A DNA stretch of 64,000 bases, from contig JBAIAC010000001.1 in the NCBI GenBank assembly GCA_037349315.1, positions 7,172,001-7,236,000 on the forward strand, read 5' to 3'. The stretch's first letter is position 1, and each line of letters starts with the position of its first letter. Below are positions 23,256 through 34,907 of the stretch, piece after piece. The position numbers and the translations under genes were made by a program. This DNA is from Chelydra serpentina. Its lineage: Eukaryota; Chordata; Testudines; Chelydridae. The notes beneath the pieces are model-generated. The model ran no database searches, had not been told where the DNA came from, and worked only from the letters and a program-made list of their open reading frames with translations.

Positions 23256-25460
23256 TAGGTGCGTCGCATCTTACGCGCATTTAACATGCGCGAATTCAGC
23301 TTTGCGCAGTCTGCACAAAAAAACCAGAACAGTTTAAATAGCGTGGGCGATTCCACCAGCCATTCCACTCTGAGCATATGCCCTGGAGTGAGCGTGAGAT
23401 GGGAGATGCGAATCTGCTGTTCCCACTACAGTACTCTGTCCCCCTGTGCCTCTCATACTGTGTGCATCTCGCCGTGCTGAGTGTGATTCTACTGTACCTG
23501 TACTGTTTAAAGATACGTATTTTTCATATAACATGGCCCCTAAACGCCAGCCACCTACTTCATCTGGTGCTCAACCGAAGAAACAGCGATCTGTTCCAAT
23601 GCTGGAGGAAAAACTGGGTGTGTTGGATTTATTGAGAGACAGTATGTCGATCGCCAACGAGGCACGTAAATACGGCAGCAACAAATCTAGCATCCGTGCC
23701 ATCAAGATTCGAGAGAGAGAAATTCGTCAAGCCGTGGCATCAAGTGCTCCAATAACTGCTAAGGTGATGAGCCAAGTGCGTGATAAGACTTTAGTGAAGA
23801 CTGAAAAGGCATTAAACTTATGCCTGGAAGACATGAACCATAAACGTGTGCCTATCAATGGCAACATGTTGCAAGAAAAGGCTCTTAGCGTCTATGCACT
23901 GTTTAAACCTCCCGCCGAAGAGGGACAGCCTTCTGATAAGAAGGAATTCAAAGCCAGCCATGGTTGGCTTAACAGTTTTAGGAACCGCTTCAACCTCAAA
24001 AACATGCAGACTACTGGTGAAGTCTGCCAATGAGGAGGCAGCAAGAACCTACCCCGAACAATTAAAGAAAATCATAGAAGAAAGGGGCTATCTTCTAAAA
24101 CAAGTTTTTAATGCTGACGAGACTGGGCTCTTCTGGAAAAAAATGCCCACCCGCACTTACATTTCGAAATCAGAATGACAAGCCCCTGGCTTCAAAGCAG
24201 CTAAAGATTGTGTGACTGTGTTGCTTTGTGGCAATGCGGCTGGGCATTTAATAAAGCCGGGATTGCTCTACAGGGCTACAAATCCCCGTGCCCTAAAAGG
24301 CAGTAACAAAAATTTCCTGCCTATGTTCTGGCAATCAAATAAAAAGGCTTGGGTGACGGCAGCATTATTTCTGGATTGGTTCCACAAGTGTTTCATTCTG
24401 GAGGTCAAGCAATACCTTGAAGAGAAAGGACTTGACTTTAAAGTGTTGCTGATCATAGACAACGCTCCTGGCCACCCTGAGGCACTCCGGTTTGTGCATA
24501 ACGATGTTGAAGTCGTCTTTCTCCCCCCCAATACCAGCTCCATCCTCCAACCTCTCGACCAAGGCGTCATTAGCTGTTTCAAGGCCACGTACACGAGGCT
24601 TACATTCTCACGGATCCTTACTGCTATGGATGCTGATCCCAATGTTAATGTGATGGAGTGTTGGAAGTCCTTCAACATTGCTGATTGCATCACTTATATT
24701 AAACAGGTAATGGATGCAATCAAGCCTGAAACAGTCAATGCATGTTGGCGAAACCTATGGAAAGACTGTGCGAATGATTTTAAGGGTTTCCCGGCCATTG
24801 ACAAAGAAGTGGAATGCATTGTTCAGGTGGCCAGGCAAGTGGGTGGTGATGGCTTCGTCGACATCCTCGAGGAAGAAATTGAGGAATGAATTGAGGGCCA
24901 TACAGAAACATTGACTAACGAAGAGTTAGAGGAACTGATAAAATTGTCTACAGAAGACAAAGGTGATGACAACAAACAGGAAGAGCCAGCGACTTGGAAT
25001 CTTCATAAATTTTCTGAAGTGTTCCAAGCAGCGAAACACTTGAATGATTTAATTTCTGAATATGATCCCTCTATGGAATGAAGCCTCAAAATCACACATA
25101 GTATTATGGGTGATTTAAGACCATGCCAAGAAATGTTTGAGGTGCTCAAGAGACAACAGCGACAGTTGCCAATCACCATGTTTTTCAAGAAAAAACAACC
25201 AGCAGCAGCAGAGCCTACATGGTAACTGTTCAAGTTTACAGTACTGTTTTCATTTTTTATTCATTGATTCTTCTGTCTCTCTCTCTGTTATGTTATTAAA
25301 AATACTGTAAAATTATATTTTGCATGTGTACTCTATGTACTGTACATTGCTGTATACAATACATGGTACTGTACAGGGTTGTATACACAAAACTGTACGC
25401 AATTTTCGCTTTACGCGCTGACTGCGGAATGTGACCCCAGCGTAAGATGAGACTCGCCTG
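23256..25460 (+). mobile_element. Nearly full-length Tigger (pogo, Tc1/mariner superfamily) transposon
   Basis: A 2,205-bp element with inverted ends: the left reads TAGGTGCGTCGCATCTTACGC in diverged form and the right end, reverse complemented, begins CAGGCGAGTCTCATCTTACG. A TA dinucleotide flanks both sides (23254-23255 and 25461-25462), the expected target duplication. Subterminal TTTACGCGC / ACGCGCATTT motifs occur at both ends. It carries one transposase-derived reading region (23533-25225) in plus orientation. The inner sequence is well kept compared with other repeats here, so it is a relatively recent arrival. Confidence 0.92.
23533..25225 (+). pseudogene. Tigger/pogo transposase, broken by one frameshift and three stops
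   Basis: The reading region starts MAPKRQPP at 23533. The N-terminal part has the psq-type helix-turn-helix (LLRDSMSIANEARKYGSNKSSIR, about residues 35-58) and the CENP-B-type DNA-binding region ending in HGWLNSFRNRFNLKN. A frameshift lies between about 24017 and 24025. The DDE domain follows, with aspartates at 24116-24118 (NADETGLFW), 24458-24460 (IIDNAPGH) and 24557-24559 (QPLDQGVI), the last two separated by 32 residues as in pogo-type enzymes. In-frame stops are at 24176-24178, 24887-24889 and 25079-25081; the last reads as a likely CGA to TGA change. The natural end is TAA at 25223-25225. The enzyme would cut and paste Tigger elements at TA sites; this copy cannot make a full protein. 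Confidence 0.92.
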
Positions 25461-25462
25461 TA

Positions 25463-25814
25463 ACAACCTTACACTCGTGTTACAAATTCTCGCCCTCATC
25501 CTGCAACATGGAAGAATAGTCTAGTGGAAGAACAGTCCAGTGGTTAGGACACTATTCTGGGATGCAGAAGAGCGGAGTTCAGTTCAGTGCCCTGTCAAAG
25601 ACTTCCTGTTTGCCCTTGGGTAAGTCACTGAGGCCTAAATTTTCAAAAAGATGTGATTTGGGATGTCCCAATCTTCAGGTGCTCAAATTTATACATCACT
25701 GAAGGGCCTGATTTTCCAAAAATGCTGCTAACAATCCATCCTCTGAAAACCTTTGAGGTGTCTCAAGTTAAGAACCACAAAATTAAGGCACCCAAAATAA
25801 CTTCAGTTATAATG
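25463..25814. other. Intronic sequence with a MIR copy
   Basis: About 25515-25640 on the plus strand resembles MIR: CAGTGGTTAGGACACT, then GAGTTCAGTTCAGTGCCC and TTGGGTAAGTCACTGAGGCC, which match the MIR core. A worn palindrome-family stretch (CTGAAGGGCCTGATTTTCC) follows near 25690-25790. Confidence 0.6.
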
Positions 25815-26830
25815 ATTCTTTAATAATCATTGCATCCTATTTACCTAATGGTCAGACTCACTGGTCTATAATTCCTGGGATCACCCTAGTATCTTTTCTA
25901 AATATGGGTACAATGTTTACTATCCTCCAATCTTCAATAGACATGATTTTCAGTCCAGTTTTCATTCTAGATCTTATTACATAAAGTCTTAAATATGCCA
26001 AGTTTTTAGAAGCAACAAGACAGTATGCCAAAGTCCCACTGAGCAAAGTGGGAAAGAATCCAGTCAGGATGAAAAAAAAAAAATAGTAATTTTGGTTTCA
26101 CATACTGTTAACCAGCTTCTCCCAAACAGAGAAATAAAGCTAAGTATTGTATGTTGCATAAAACAGAATTTAGCTCAGTTTCTCCTTTAACTAGATAACT
26201 GCTCAATAATTACTTCAGAATTTCTGAAAGCTCAAAGGTCAAGCCATTTAAGCAGACCAAATCTCAAATCATCCTTGTAACTCTTTTTCAGAACCATTTT
26301 CAAATTTTCAACATCCTTTTTGAACTGTGGGTGCCAGAAAAAACACAGTACTACTGTATTATCACCCCTACTTCTACTTGATATTCCCCTGCATATGCAG
26401 CCATGCGTTCACCTTCTTAGCTACAGCATCATACTGAGAGCTCATGTTCAATTTGTTGTCTACTATTATCATTAATTATACTACCATCCTTTACTTTTTT
26501 ACTGATTGCATCCCATATTACCCTATCCATGAATTTGCCTGTGCTCAGTGTCTGGCTAACTGACCTAAGTCATCCCATTTACCACTTTTAAGTCATTGGT
26601 ACGACAATAGCTGTTTTCAGTAATGTGAAACTTCCCCAGTGTTCCAAGATTTGTAAAATATCAATACTAATAATTCAGTGAGCTTCTGACCTGATCCTTG
26701 TAATACTTGTGTGCAAGTTATCTAGTCCTGCAGATTTAAAACATGTAATTCTAATAGTTGCTCTTTAACATCCTCCCTTGTTATTGATGGAGTAGAAAGG
26801 ATTCATGATCACTGTAAGATATGAATACAT
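25815..26830 (-). mobile_element. Degraded CR1-type LINE fragments
   Basis: Read on the minus strand, 25858-26000 encodes EDWRIVNIVPIFRKDTR followed by PGII, the conserved reverse-transcriptase stretch of CR1/L2-like LINEs (typically W..A.IVPIFKKG...NYRPVSLT). The stretch 26290-26470 contains GAGCTCATGTTCAATTTGTT and matches a remembered CR1 segment of reptiles. Stops are frequent; several fragments may be separate insertions. Confidence 0.65.
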
Positions 26831-29527
26831 TATCAACTGGAAACACAACAGATTTCAATCAGGTGATTACACCAGTTTATGTCAGTGTTGGAAAGTCCAC
26901 CATGCAGAGGTTGTGGCAGTAGGAAAGAATGGCAGCCTCTCCTTTGCCACATAGAGAAAAACATCCTCTCTGGTGTAAGGGCCCAGGCTGGCTCTGGGAG
27001 ATGTATTTTACACAACAATGAGCCACCCTATGTGAATCTAGCCCAAAGCTTTTGGAAACCTTGGAATGACCAATCCCTTAGGCTCTCTGTTTGTCTGCGG
27101 AAGAGATGACACCCCCACCCAGCCCCCCCTCACACGGGGTATGGTACTATTTTTTTTTAATGTAATTTTTGTTCATGATCAGGGCATAGTTCTTGCTAAA
27201 ATGAAACAAGATAAGGAATGGTTTGAATGAGCTAAATGCCCTCTGATGAATGATTGATAGTGGACAGTTTCTTCTTCTGCAGCCTGCCTCCTGGTGGACT
27301 TTCCACCATGGATTCTCTGTGCCTGAGATTAAACTGGCAGACATCAGTGAAACCCTGGGTTGAATCCTGCCAGTCAGAAAGTGCTGTTGGGGTCAGTTAG
27401 ACACTGGAATTTGTCCATTTTATTAATCTGAGTGGTCCTCTGGGTCTAACTCATTCAGATTTATTATTGTATTTCACATGAAATTTTTGTTTTTAGAAGT
27501 CAGAAAATCTTGCCTATAATTTGCCTTCTTTGAAGGTTATATTTCCTGTATTCTTATTTTTGGGATATGTGCTCAACTGTAGTTTGGGAACAAATTCTCA
27601 GAAACGAATTAATTTGTTCTATAAAACACCTCACTGTGTATGTTGTTTTGATTTAGGAAATTCTGTCACTATTGGCCAAATGAGATATTTTCCCTCTAAT
27701 TGTCTTAAAACATTAGAGTCCAGTCCTGTTCCCATTTAGGTAAAAGCTATGACTCCTACTGAATTGAATAAGAATAGCATCTGGTCCTTAATTACCTATT
27801 AGAAATCTTCAAGATAGCACCAGTATACTTTTTGTGGAAGCTTCACAGTAAGGTCTGCATGCACCTTGTGTAAACTGTAAATGTGAGGTCTTGTGTACAC
27901 TAAAGCCTTTTTGCCCTGCTCTGACAGTGTGTGGAAACCTCAGTGGAAATGTAATGTATGCCCACTTTGAGGGCCTGTTACATAGCCAGGGTGGTGTAAA
28001 GTAGCCGTCATGTAAGTGAGAATCAGGTCCCTGGAAATTTATGCCCTGGACCAGAATTAATGCTGACTTAGGCCATGCTGCCCCCGAAAGAGAACTTGTG
28101 GTCACAAAAATTTGAAGTGAAACCAGTGACTACTGATGCTTCAGTGTCCTTAAGAATATCTTTTTAGCAAAGCATTTCATGTTTATTACTGATGTTGTTT
28201 AGGCCAGTGTTCCTAGGATACATAACAGAGCTCTGGCTGAGACCTGCTGTCTCCTGAGTACAGTCTGAAGAAAGGATTTTGCCTGAGCTATTTCAGTGGC
28301 CAGTTAATTACATTCACTGAATAAAACAAAGAAAACTGTGTGGATTATCATTTTGGCTGAATACCCTCAAAGATATGTCAGTGAGCACTGAACAGCATAT
28401 TCAGCTGTAATGTTTGTGTACAGAACAAAGTTTCTTACATTTTATTCTGTTTTGTACCTGACTTTTGAATGATGTTCTTGCGTTCATGGTTTTGCCCGGT
28501 TACATTGGGTCTTGATCAAAAACACGTTACTGGCTTCCTTTTTTTTCTTTTAAGGAAATCAGTTGGCATAAATGTATTCTGCTATTTTGATCAAATCTGC
28601 CTGTCTTTAAGGGTCAAAAAAGTTTTGAAATTTCCTTTTCATGGTGCCTCATCAATTTGTTTAGGGACCAAATTTGAGCTCTCTTTAAAAGAGTTAAATG
28701 TTGGCAGCAGATGTCCTCTGGATTTAAACATTTCTCTTTATTGTGTTCATGCATTGGTGAGCTTGCTTATTTAATATATTTCCCAATGCAGCAAATATTA
28801 CTTTAAAAACAAATCTGGGCTCTCTGGTAGAGAAAGGGGTGTGTCAATAAAACGTACCATTATATACACCCAGCAAAATCACTAGTCTCTCAGATAGCAA
28901 ATGAAGTTAGTGGATTGAAAAGGGTGAAAAGAGGATGGTGGCAGCATATTTTGACTGGGAGCTGGAATGAAATTGCCTTCACTTCTGCTTCAGAGGCTTG
29001 ATCACGTTCTCGGTGAAGCTGTTCTCTTTCACTCCTTAAATCGGCCAAATTATCCTCCATCATCTCTGGGTGTGGTAACCACTGGCACTTTATCTGGTTC
29101 CGTAAGCAGACGTTATCGATTGGTTGGGGATGCACTGGTCCTCTGATTGGTTTGGACACGTTTCAGCCAGAGATGACCACACAGCAACATTATCCTTTTA
29201 AAAATGAGTTTTGCAAGGAAAACTATTTAAATAAATAAATAAATAAATAAATTAAACCTATTCTCTCAAGAAGAAATGCTTACCTCATATTGAAAGGGAT
29301 TAATGTGGGTCAAAGCCTGAGATGAGACTGTGCCCCTAAAATGGTGTGTGACCAACAGATCATGAATTGTGTGTTTAATTTTGTCATCTGCGTTAAATCA
29401 CATCTGGAGAGCAAATACATAACATTGCTAGACTGAGAATGGAAATTGTAGATGACTGCACCTGTTGAGCGACTTTTTTTGCAGTTTCAGTAATATCTTT
29501 TTTCCGTGTCTGTGTTTTGCCTTGTAG
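26831..29527. other. Right part of the intron before exon 2
   Basis: No gene is recognised. About 27888-28035 resembles a very worn miniature element (TCTTGTGTACACTAAAGCC). An AAAT microsatellite lies at about 29228-29252. Short frames have no recognisable motifs. Confidence 0.45.
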
Positions 29528-29701
29528 CCCAAACCAACCAAGGGAAGGATGCGCATCCATTGTTTGGAGAACGTTGATAAAGCCCTCCAGTTTCTGAAAG
29601 AACAAAGAGTGCATCTAGAAAACATGGGATCCCATGATATTGTGGATGGGAATCACAGGCTGACTCTTGGCCTTATTTGGACCATTATTCTGAGATTCCA
29701 G
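29528..29701 (+). CDS. SPTBN1: SPTBN1 exon 2 of 18 here: rest of CH1
   Basis: Encodes 58 codons, human-equivalent residues 101-158, starting [20 protein letters not shown] and ending [12 protein letters not shown], the conserved last helix of CH1. Both bordering introns are in phase 0, after TTGTAG and before GTAAAC. Confidence 0.97.
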
Positions 29702-29903
29702 GTAAACAAATTACTTTTAATTTCTACATGTTTATTCTCAGTGGGCCTCCAATTGGACAATTCCTCCAATTTACTGGGGACCTCCTGAGAAGTGCTAAGG
29801 GCCCCTGAGTCACCCTGACTTCAAGGGGACCTGAGGGTACTTAGTACCAGCAGGACATGCTCAGGAGTTTACAGAAATGGACAGCAGCTTGCATGATTGA
29901 TGC
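29702..29903. other. Start of the intron after exon 2
   Basis: Unremarkable intronic sequence up to the inverted-repeat element; about 29745-29860 has weak palindrome-family character. Confidence 0.4.
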
Positions 29904-30729
29904 CTAAGGCCTTGGCTACACTTGCAGATGTACAGCGCTGTGAGTTAAACCCGTCTTCGTACAGCTGAGTAGGGAAAGTGCTGCATCCTGTCTACACTGG
30001 CAGCTGCCAGCGCAGTAAGGTGGCTACTTTTGAGGCATTTGCAGCTGTATTGGGAGCGGTGCATTATGGGCATTCAAGTGGCTGCAACGTGCTTTTCAAA
30101 TAGGGGGGGCGGGTGAGGGGGACTTTGACAGGGAGCGTTTTGGGAGAGACAGTGGGTTTTTGGAATCTCCACAGAGTGTCAGCTCATTATTTCCACACCT
30201 CCACATCCCCTGCCTCTCTCTCTCAATCACTGAAAGCAAACAGCAGGGGCTTTGTTTGTTTTTAAAGAGCAGATAAAAGAGAACTTGGGGAAACGGAGCC
30301 TTCCCCCTCCCCCCCGCCGTTCTTCTCCCCCCCCCCCCCCCCCAACGCCGTCTGTCCAAGGCAACTTTGCTGCCGGCATTCCTAACGGAGCCCACCCCCT
30401 TCCCCCCCGCTTGCAAACAGTAGCTGTGTTTGGTTTTTTGTAAAGCACCTCAACAACGGAGCTCTGAACTCCAACCCGGAAGTGCCGTTTCAAAACAAAG
30501 GCAGCTTCCAGAGGTCAGTAACTGCATTGTTCCTCGGCTACACTGAAAGACCAACGTTCCACCCACTTCGCAACAGTGGTTATTCCTCTCGGGGAGGTGG
30601 AGTACATGCAGTGCTGTATCTGAGGAGATACACCGTTGCATGTGCCTTGCAAGTGTAGCCAGTTAGTGAGTTACAGCGCTGCAGGCAGTTTTATTGCGCT
30701 GTAACTCGTAAGTGTAGCCAAGGTCTTAG
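29904..30729. mobile_element. 826-bp non-autonomous DNA element with 20-bp inverted ends
   Basis: The left end reads CTAAGGCCTTGGCTACACTT and the right end, reverse complemented, CTAAGACCTTGGCTACACTT, 19 of 20 identical. Subterminal TACAGCGCTGTGAGTTA and GCGCTGTAACTCGTA motifs mirror each other. The centre is purine/pyrimidine-skewed with a C17 run at 30327-30343. Internal open frames (63-106 residues) are proline- or glycine-rich artefacts. No 8-bp duplication could be read, so the superfamily is unsettled; hAT is likely from the GGCTACACTT end. Confidence 0.78.
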
Positions 30730-31960
30730 TTGTACTATTGATCCAGAGCAGGAAGCGAATGAGAACTGTCAGCCTAGGTTTTCTGTCTATAATTCAGATA
30801 CTATTTTTAGAAACGTAGGTAAATACAAGGCTCAGAGAACAAAATAAACTATCTTATTTTCGTTATCAGGGTGTTTAAATATATGATATATAAACACTTA
30901 AAATCACTGAAAGTGATTTGTAGAGATTTCACAGTTTAGTCATAACCCATACTGTAAACGTATAAAGCTTATTTCTCTTATCTTTCTACTCTTGACAGCC
31001 ACAAAGTTGTTTAAAATCTTAATATTTTTGCCTTTCATGGCTTTTCTTAAAACCATGCAAACAGTGAGTGGGAGTATTTTTGGTTCTTTAAATATGTATG
31101 AAATACAGGAGAAAAGTTCCCATCTCACTGGAGTAGAATGTAATTTTGAAAAGTAAACGTTTCTCTAACTTTTAAACTGGTCTGAACTAACAGCTAACTC
31201 ACAGTTAACTTTTATGGCAGTCACAGTGCTATTCCCTTTTGTTTCTTATAGGTAAGGAAAAGATTTATTGTAAAATGTCTATGTATTCTACAGCTATCCT
31301 GATACGCAGTCAGTGTAAAATATAGCATTGCAGTATATCCAGAAAGTCTGACACTTTTGAAGTAAAATATTTTTGGTTTACTTTGTCTTTCTGAGGCTAA
31401 AATTGTCAACTTGCCCATAGGTTACCATCTTTATTTAAAAGTGAATAAAATTGTAGACTTCAACATACTCGGTTGTGTTGCTTGTAAAGCCAAAACCACA
31501 TTGCCTTCCAGGATCTGTCCCTAAGGTTTCCATCTCCCAAGGTGCTGAGCACTGCCTGTAGGCACTGAGCGTTCTCACCTCTCACTGAAATGAGTTGAGA
31601 GTACTCAGAACGTTGCAGGAAGCACAGAAAACCTGGCAAGATTAGGCCATAGCTTTGTATAAAACAGGGTTTGTTTTGACAGTTTGAATTGGATGTGTCT
31701 GGTGAATTTTAAATTGTTTGTCTGTGGACTTTTAAAAATATCTTCTGGTAAGTTAAAGGCAAAAGAAGCTGTTCATCTTGTTTTTCTTCTAAGTGAATGA
31801 ACATAAATGGCTTGTGCACCGCTGCTCTTCTGCTTTACTGTTCCTTGGGTTTCTATGTTGCTTTTGCTCTGGTATTAATGTATTTTATTTCTTTGGAAAT
31901 GTGCAGAATTGGCTCAGAAATGATCAATTGATTTCATTAAAACTGATTTGTGAATCTTAG
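30730..31960. other. Intronic sequence before exon 3
   Basis: No gene. A worn palindrome-family repeat with GGTGCTGAGCACTGCCTG lies at about 31536-31650. The last bases give a TGAATCTTAG acceptor. Confidence 0.5.
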
Positions 31961-32052
31961 ATCCAGGATATCAGTGTTGAAACTGAAGACAACAAAGAGA
32001 AGAAATCTGCTAAGGATGCTTTGCTCCTGTGGTGCCAGATGAAGACAGCTGG
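31961..32052 (+). CDS. SPTBN1: SPTBN1 exon 3 of 18 here: CH1-CH2 linker and start of CH2
   Basis: Encodes residues about 159-189: [20 protein letters not shown] and then [11 protein letters not shown]. The first part links CH1 to CH2; ALLLWCQ is the first CH2 helix. It ends with two bases of a glycine codon (phase 2) before GTGAGT. Confidence 0.97.
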
Positions 32053-32480
32053 GTGAGTGTGGATTAAAAGATTATCTGAAAAACTCCTTCTTACAGCATT
32101 CTGAGTTTTCACTGAAATTGTTTTAAATGTATAAACACGTATCTGAACTAAGATAAGGTAATCAACAGAAATGGACAAATTAATATTATAAGCTGATGTT
32201 TACAAGTCAGTAAACTCTGGCTAACTTATGTTTCTTTCGTGTGTTCTGCGTGCTAAATATCAGAATCTGAGAATTCAGGAAAAGCTACTAGCTCAACACC
32301 CCCTTTCCATTCATATTGTGAGATTGTGATGACACTGAGCATGTTTGCTAGCAGATTTTTTCCCTCAGTTGTTTTGTGAGGTAATAGATATATACGATAA
32401 CTAGCATTTTAACTGTTTCAGAAGCTTTGCCGCAAGTCTTCTCTGTGTTTTCAGTGGAATTTTGGGTCATTCTAAACAAT
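32053..32480. other. Intron 3 left part
   Basis: No recognised feature between the donor site and the target duplication of the solo LTR. Confidence 0.45.
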
Positions 32481-32485
32481 GGTGT

Positions 32486-33280
32486 TGTCAGGGTTCCCTC
32501 CCCACTCTGAACTCTAGGGTACAGATGTGGGGACCCACATGAAAGCCCCCTAAGTTTATTTTTACCAGCTTAGGTTAAAAACTTCCCCAAGGCACAAATC
32601 CTTTGCCCTTGGAGGGTGCGCTGCCACCACCAAGTGATTTAACAAAGAACCAGGGAAGGGACCACTTGGAGTTCCTCTTCCTCCAAAATATCCCCCCAAG
32701 CCCTTACATTCCCTTTCCTGGGGAGGCTTGAGAATAATATCCTAACCAATTGGTTACAAAGTGATCAAAGACCCAAACCCCTGGGTCTTAGAATAATGGG
32801 AAAATCAGTCAGGTTCTTAAAAGATGGATTTTATTAAAAGAAAGAAAGGTAAAAATCATCTCTGTAAAATCGGGATGGAAAATAACTTTACAGGGTAATC
32901 AGATTCAAAACACAGAGGATTCCCCTCTAGGCAAAACTTTAAAGTTACAGAAAACAGGAATAAACCTCCCTCTTAGCACAGGGAAAATTCACAAGCAAAA
33001 CAAAAGATAACCTAATAAGCCTTGCCTGGCTTACTTACGCTTGTAGCAATATTGGAGATTTGGTTTAGGATGGTTTGGAGGAGATGGATTTCTCTCTGGC
33101 CCCTCTCAGTCCCCAGAGAGAACACCCACACAAACAAAGCCTTCCCTCCGCCCAAGATTTGAAACGGTCTTCTTTCCTCATTGGTCCTTTTGGTTAGGTG
33201 CCAGCCAGGTTATTTGAGCTTCTTAACCCCTTACAAGTAAGGAGGAATTCTAGGCTACCCTTAGCTGTATGGTTATGACA
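32486..33280. mobile_element. Solo LTR, 795 bp, with 5-bp target duplication
   Basis: The element starts TGTCAGGGTTCCC and ends GTTATGACA, with TG...CA ends and a TGTCA / TGACA terminal inverted repeat. A perfect 5-bp direct repeat GGTGT flanks it (32481-32485 and 33281-33285). I recognise the start (TCCCCACTCTGAACTCTAGG) as a repeat that is abundant in turtles. No internal genes or second LTR are present, so it is a recombination remnant of an endogenous LTR retroelement. A potential AATAAA lies near 32959 on the plus strand, but orientation is left open. Confidence 0.88.
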
Positions 33281-33285
33281 GGTGT

Positions 33286-34826
33286 TCTGCTCGTGGATCA
33301 TTGGATTATTATTGTGAGATTGACAAGACTCTGTGGTATATAATCCTGGGCTGCTGGTTCTTCCATTTTGTTTTGGAAACTATACTAGGAACAGAGCTGT
33401 TTCCATGAAACTCAGTGTCAATTTCTCTTTGACTTCAGTGGGAGCAGGCCAAAGCGTAGATAGTTGAAAATCAGTGCAGTCCTTTTGAGTTTGTGTGTTT
33501 GTTGACTAGGATATTCCATATCTCTTCCTAGAATATCTTTGGAACACAAAGAATTTATCTGAATCCTGCTCTCCTTTCAAGGCAGAATCTCAGAAGACTC
33601 TAACATCTAAATAATATAATTTGCCCTCTTTCTGGTTGTGGGGTGGTTATTGCGGGGTCGCATTTTGGGGCGAAGAAGTTGGGGGTGGTTTTTTGTGGAT
33701 GGCGTAGGCTGGGCAAAAGGACTTAATGAAACAAAGATGTTCATTGTAGTCTCAAGAGTGTTATAATTCTGAGGACTACAATTCTAGTCTTCTGAAAGTC
33801 CTTCTAACCTGCCGAAATAGTGTGTTGCTTTTTATAGGAATTCAGTGTTATGCAATGGAGTTCACCCTATATAATGGAAAGAGTTTTAAAGGTCAAAGGA
33901 CTGTATCTTGTCTTGGCTAAATCTTGTTCTGTGCGCTAGATCTCAGTAGCCACACACATTATTTAGTGCAGGTTTGAATTTGTTAGGCAATTAAAGTTTT
34001 GATTTCTTTCACATTCAGAAGGAGGGCTTACATAAACAGAAGTGCTTCCAAAACGCCTTTCACAGATAGTAGCCTTCTTGCTATTAACTGGCTATCCATT
34101 ATTTATAGAAAATCCACTGCTTCTTTCCTTCATGAAACTTGAATGGACATATAGCAAATTGAGTGCAGTTAAGTAATTCTAGTGAAACATGGGACTCTCT
34201 TTCAGAGAGTTTACCTGAAACGGGTTTGCAAACAATCTAAACATTTTTCAGAGACTTTGAAAGTCCCTGAACCACTGATCAAGTGAATCTTGAATCTGCT
34301 CAATCCATTAGGCACAAATTTGACCATCACACTCATAATCTTGAGGTCTTGGTTAAAAGCATTTGTGGGGAAAGGTCATTCCTCTGAACCTTTCTGTTCT
34401 GCTTCTCCAGCAGTTCGTATCCCTCTCCAATATTTAATGTTTCAAGTACCTGCAAATAATAATTTTTCTGCTGTTGAGTCAAGAAGTGACTTCAGACTTG
34501 AAGAGATCAGAACAATACAGACTGCAGACTAGGCACCAAAGAGTAAAATTACTTTTCTAGCTTAAAAAAAAAAGTTGGTTATCACAGGCATAGAATGTAT
34601 ATCCTTTTTTTAAGTGTTACAAGGAAAACTGAGATGTTCTTGCCTCTTGCTATTGACATGAATAGAAAACAGTCATTATGATTGTGAAACTTTAGTAGAT
34701 GGTTGATAACATCCCTCCCTTATGTTATAATTTTCACTCCTACGACCAGCTTCCACTGACGTAATATGCAAAGCCAGAGCAGGAATGCTATATTGATTAT
34801 GCTCTTTCTGGTTTTTGTTGTGTCAG
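33286..34826. other. Intron 3 right part
   Basis: No gene. A short palindrome-family fragment (TTTGACTTCAGTGGGAGCAG) lies near 33428-33447. The intron ends TTGTGTCAG. Confidence 0.45.
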
Positions 34827-34907
34827 TTATCCCAATGTCAACATTCACAACTTTACCACTAGCTGGAGGGATGGGATGGCTTTCAACGCACTAATCCATA
34901 AACACAG
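34827..34907 (+). CDS. SPTBN1: SPTBN1 exon 4 of 18 here: CH2
   Basis: Encodes residues about 190-216: [20 protein letters not shown] followed by [23 protein letters not shown] is the signature core of spectrin-family CH2 domains. Phase 2 on both sides. Confidence 0.97.

Noticed and set aside
30096..30493. Glycine-, proline- and arginine-rich open frames
   Set aside because: They lie inside the GC-rich centre of a non-autonomous transposon and follow from its base composition.
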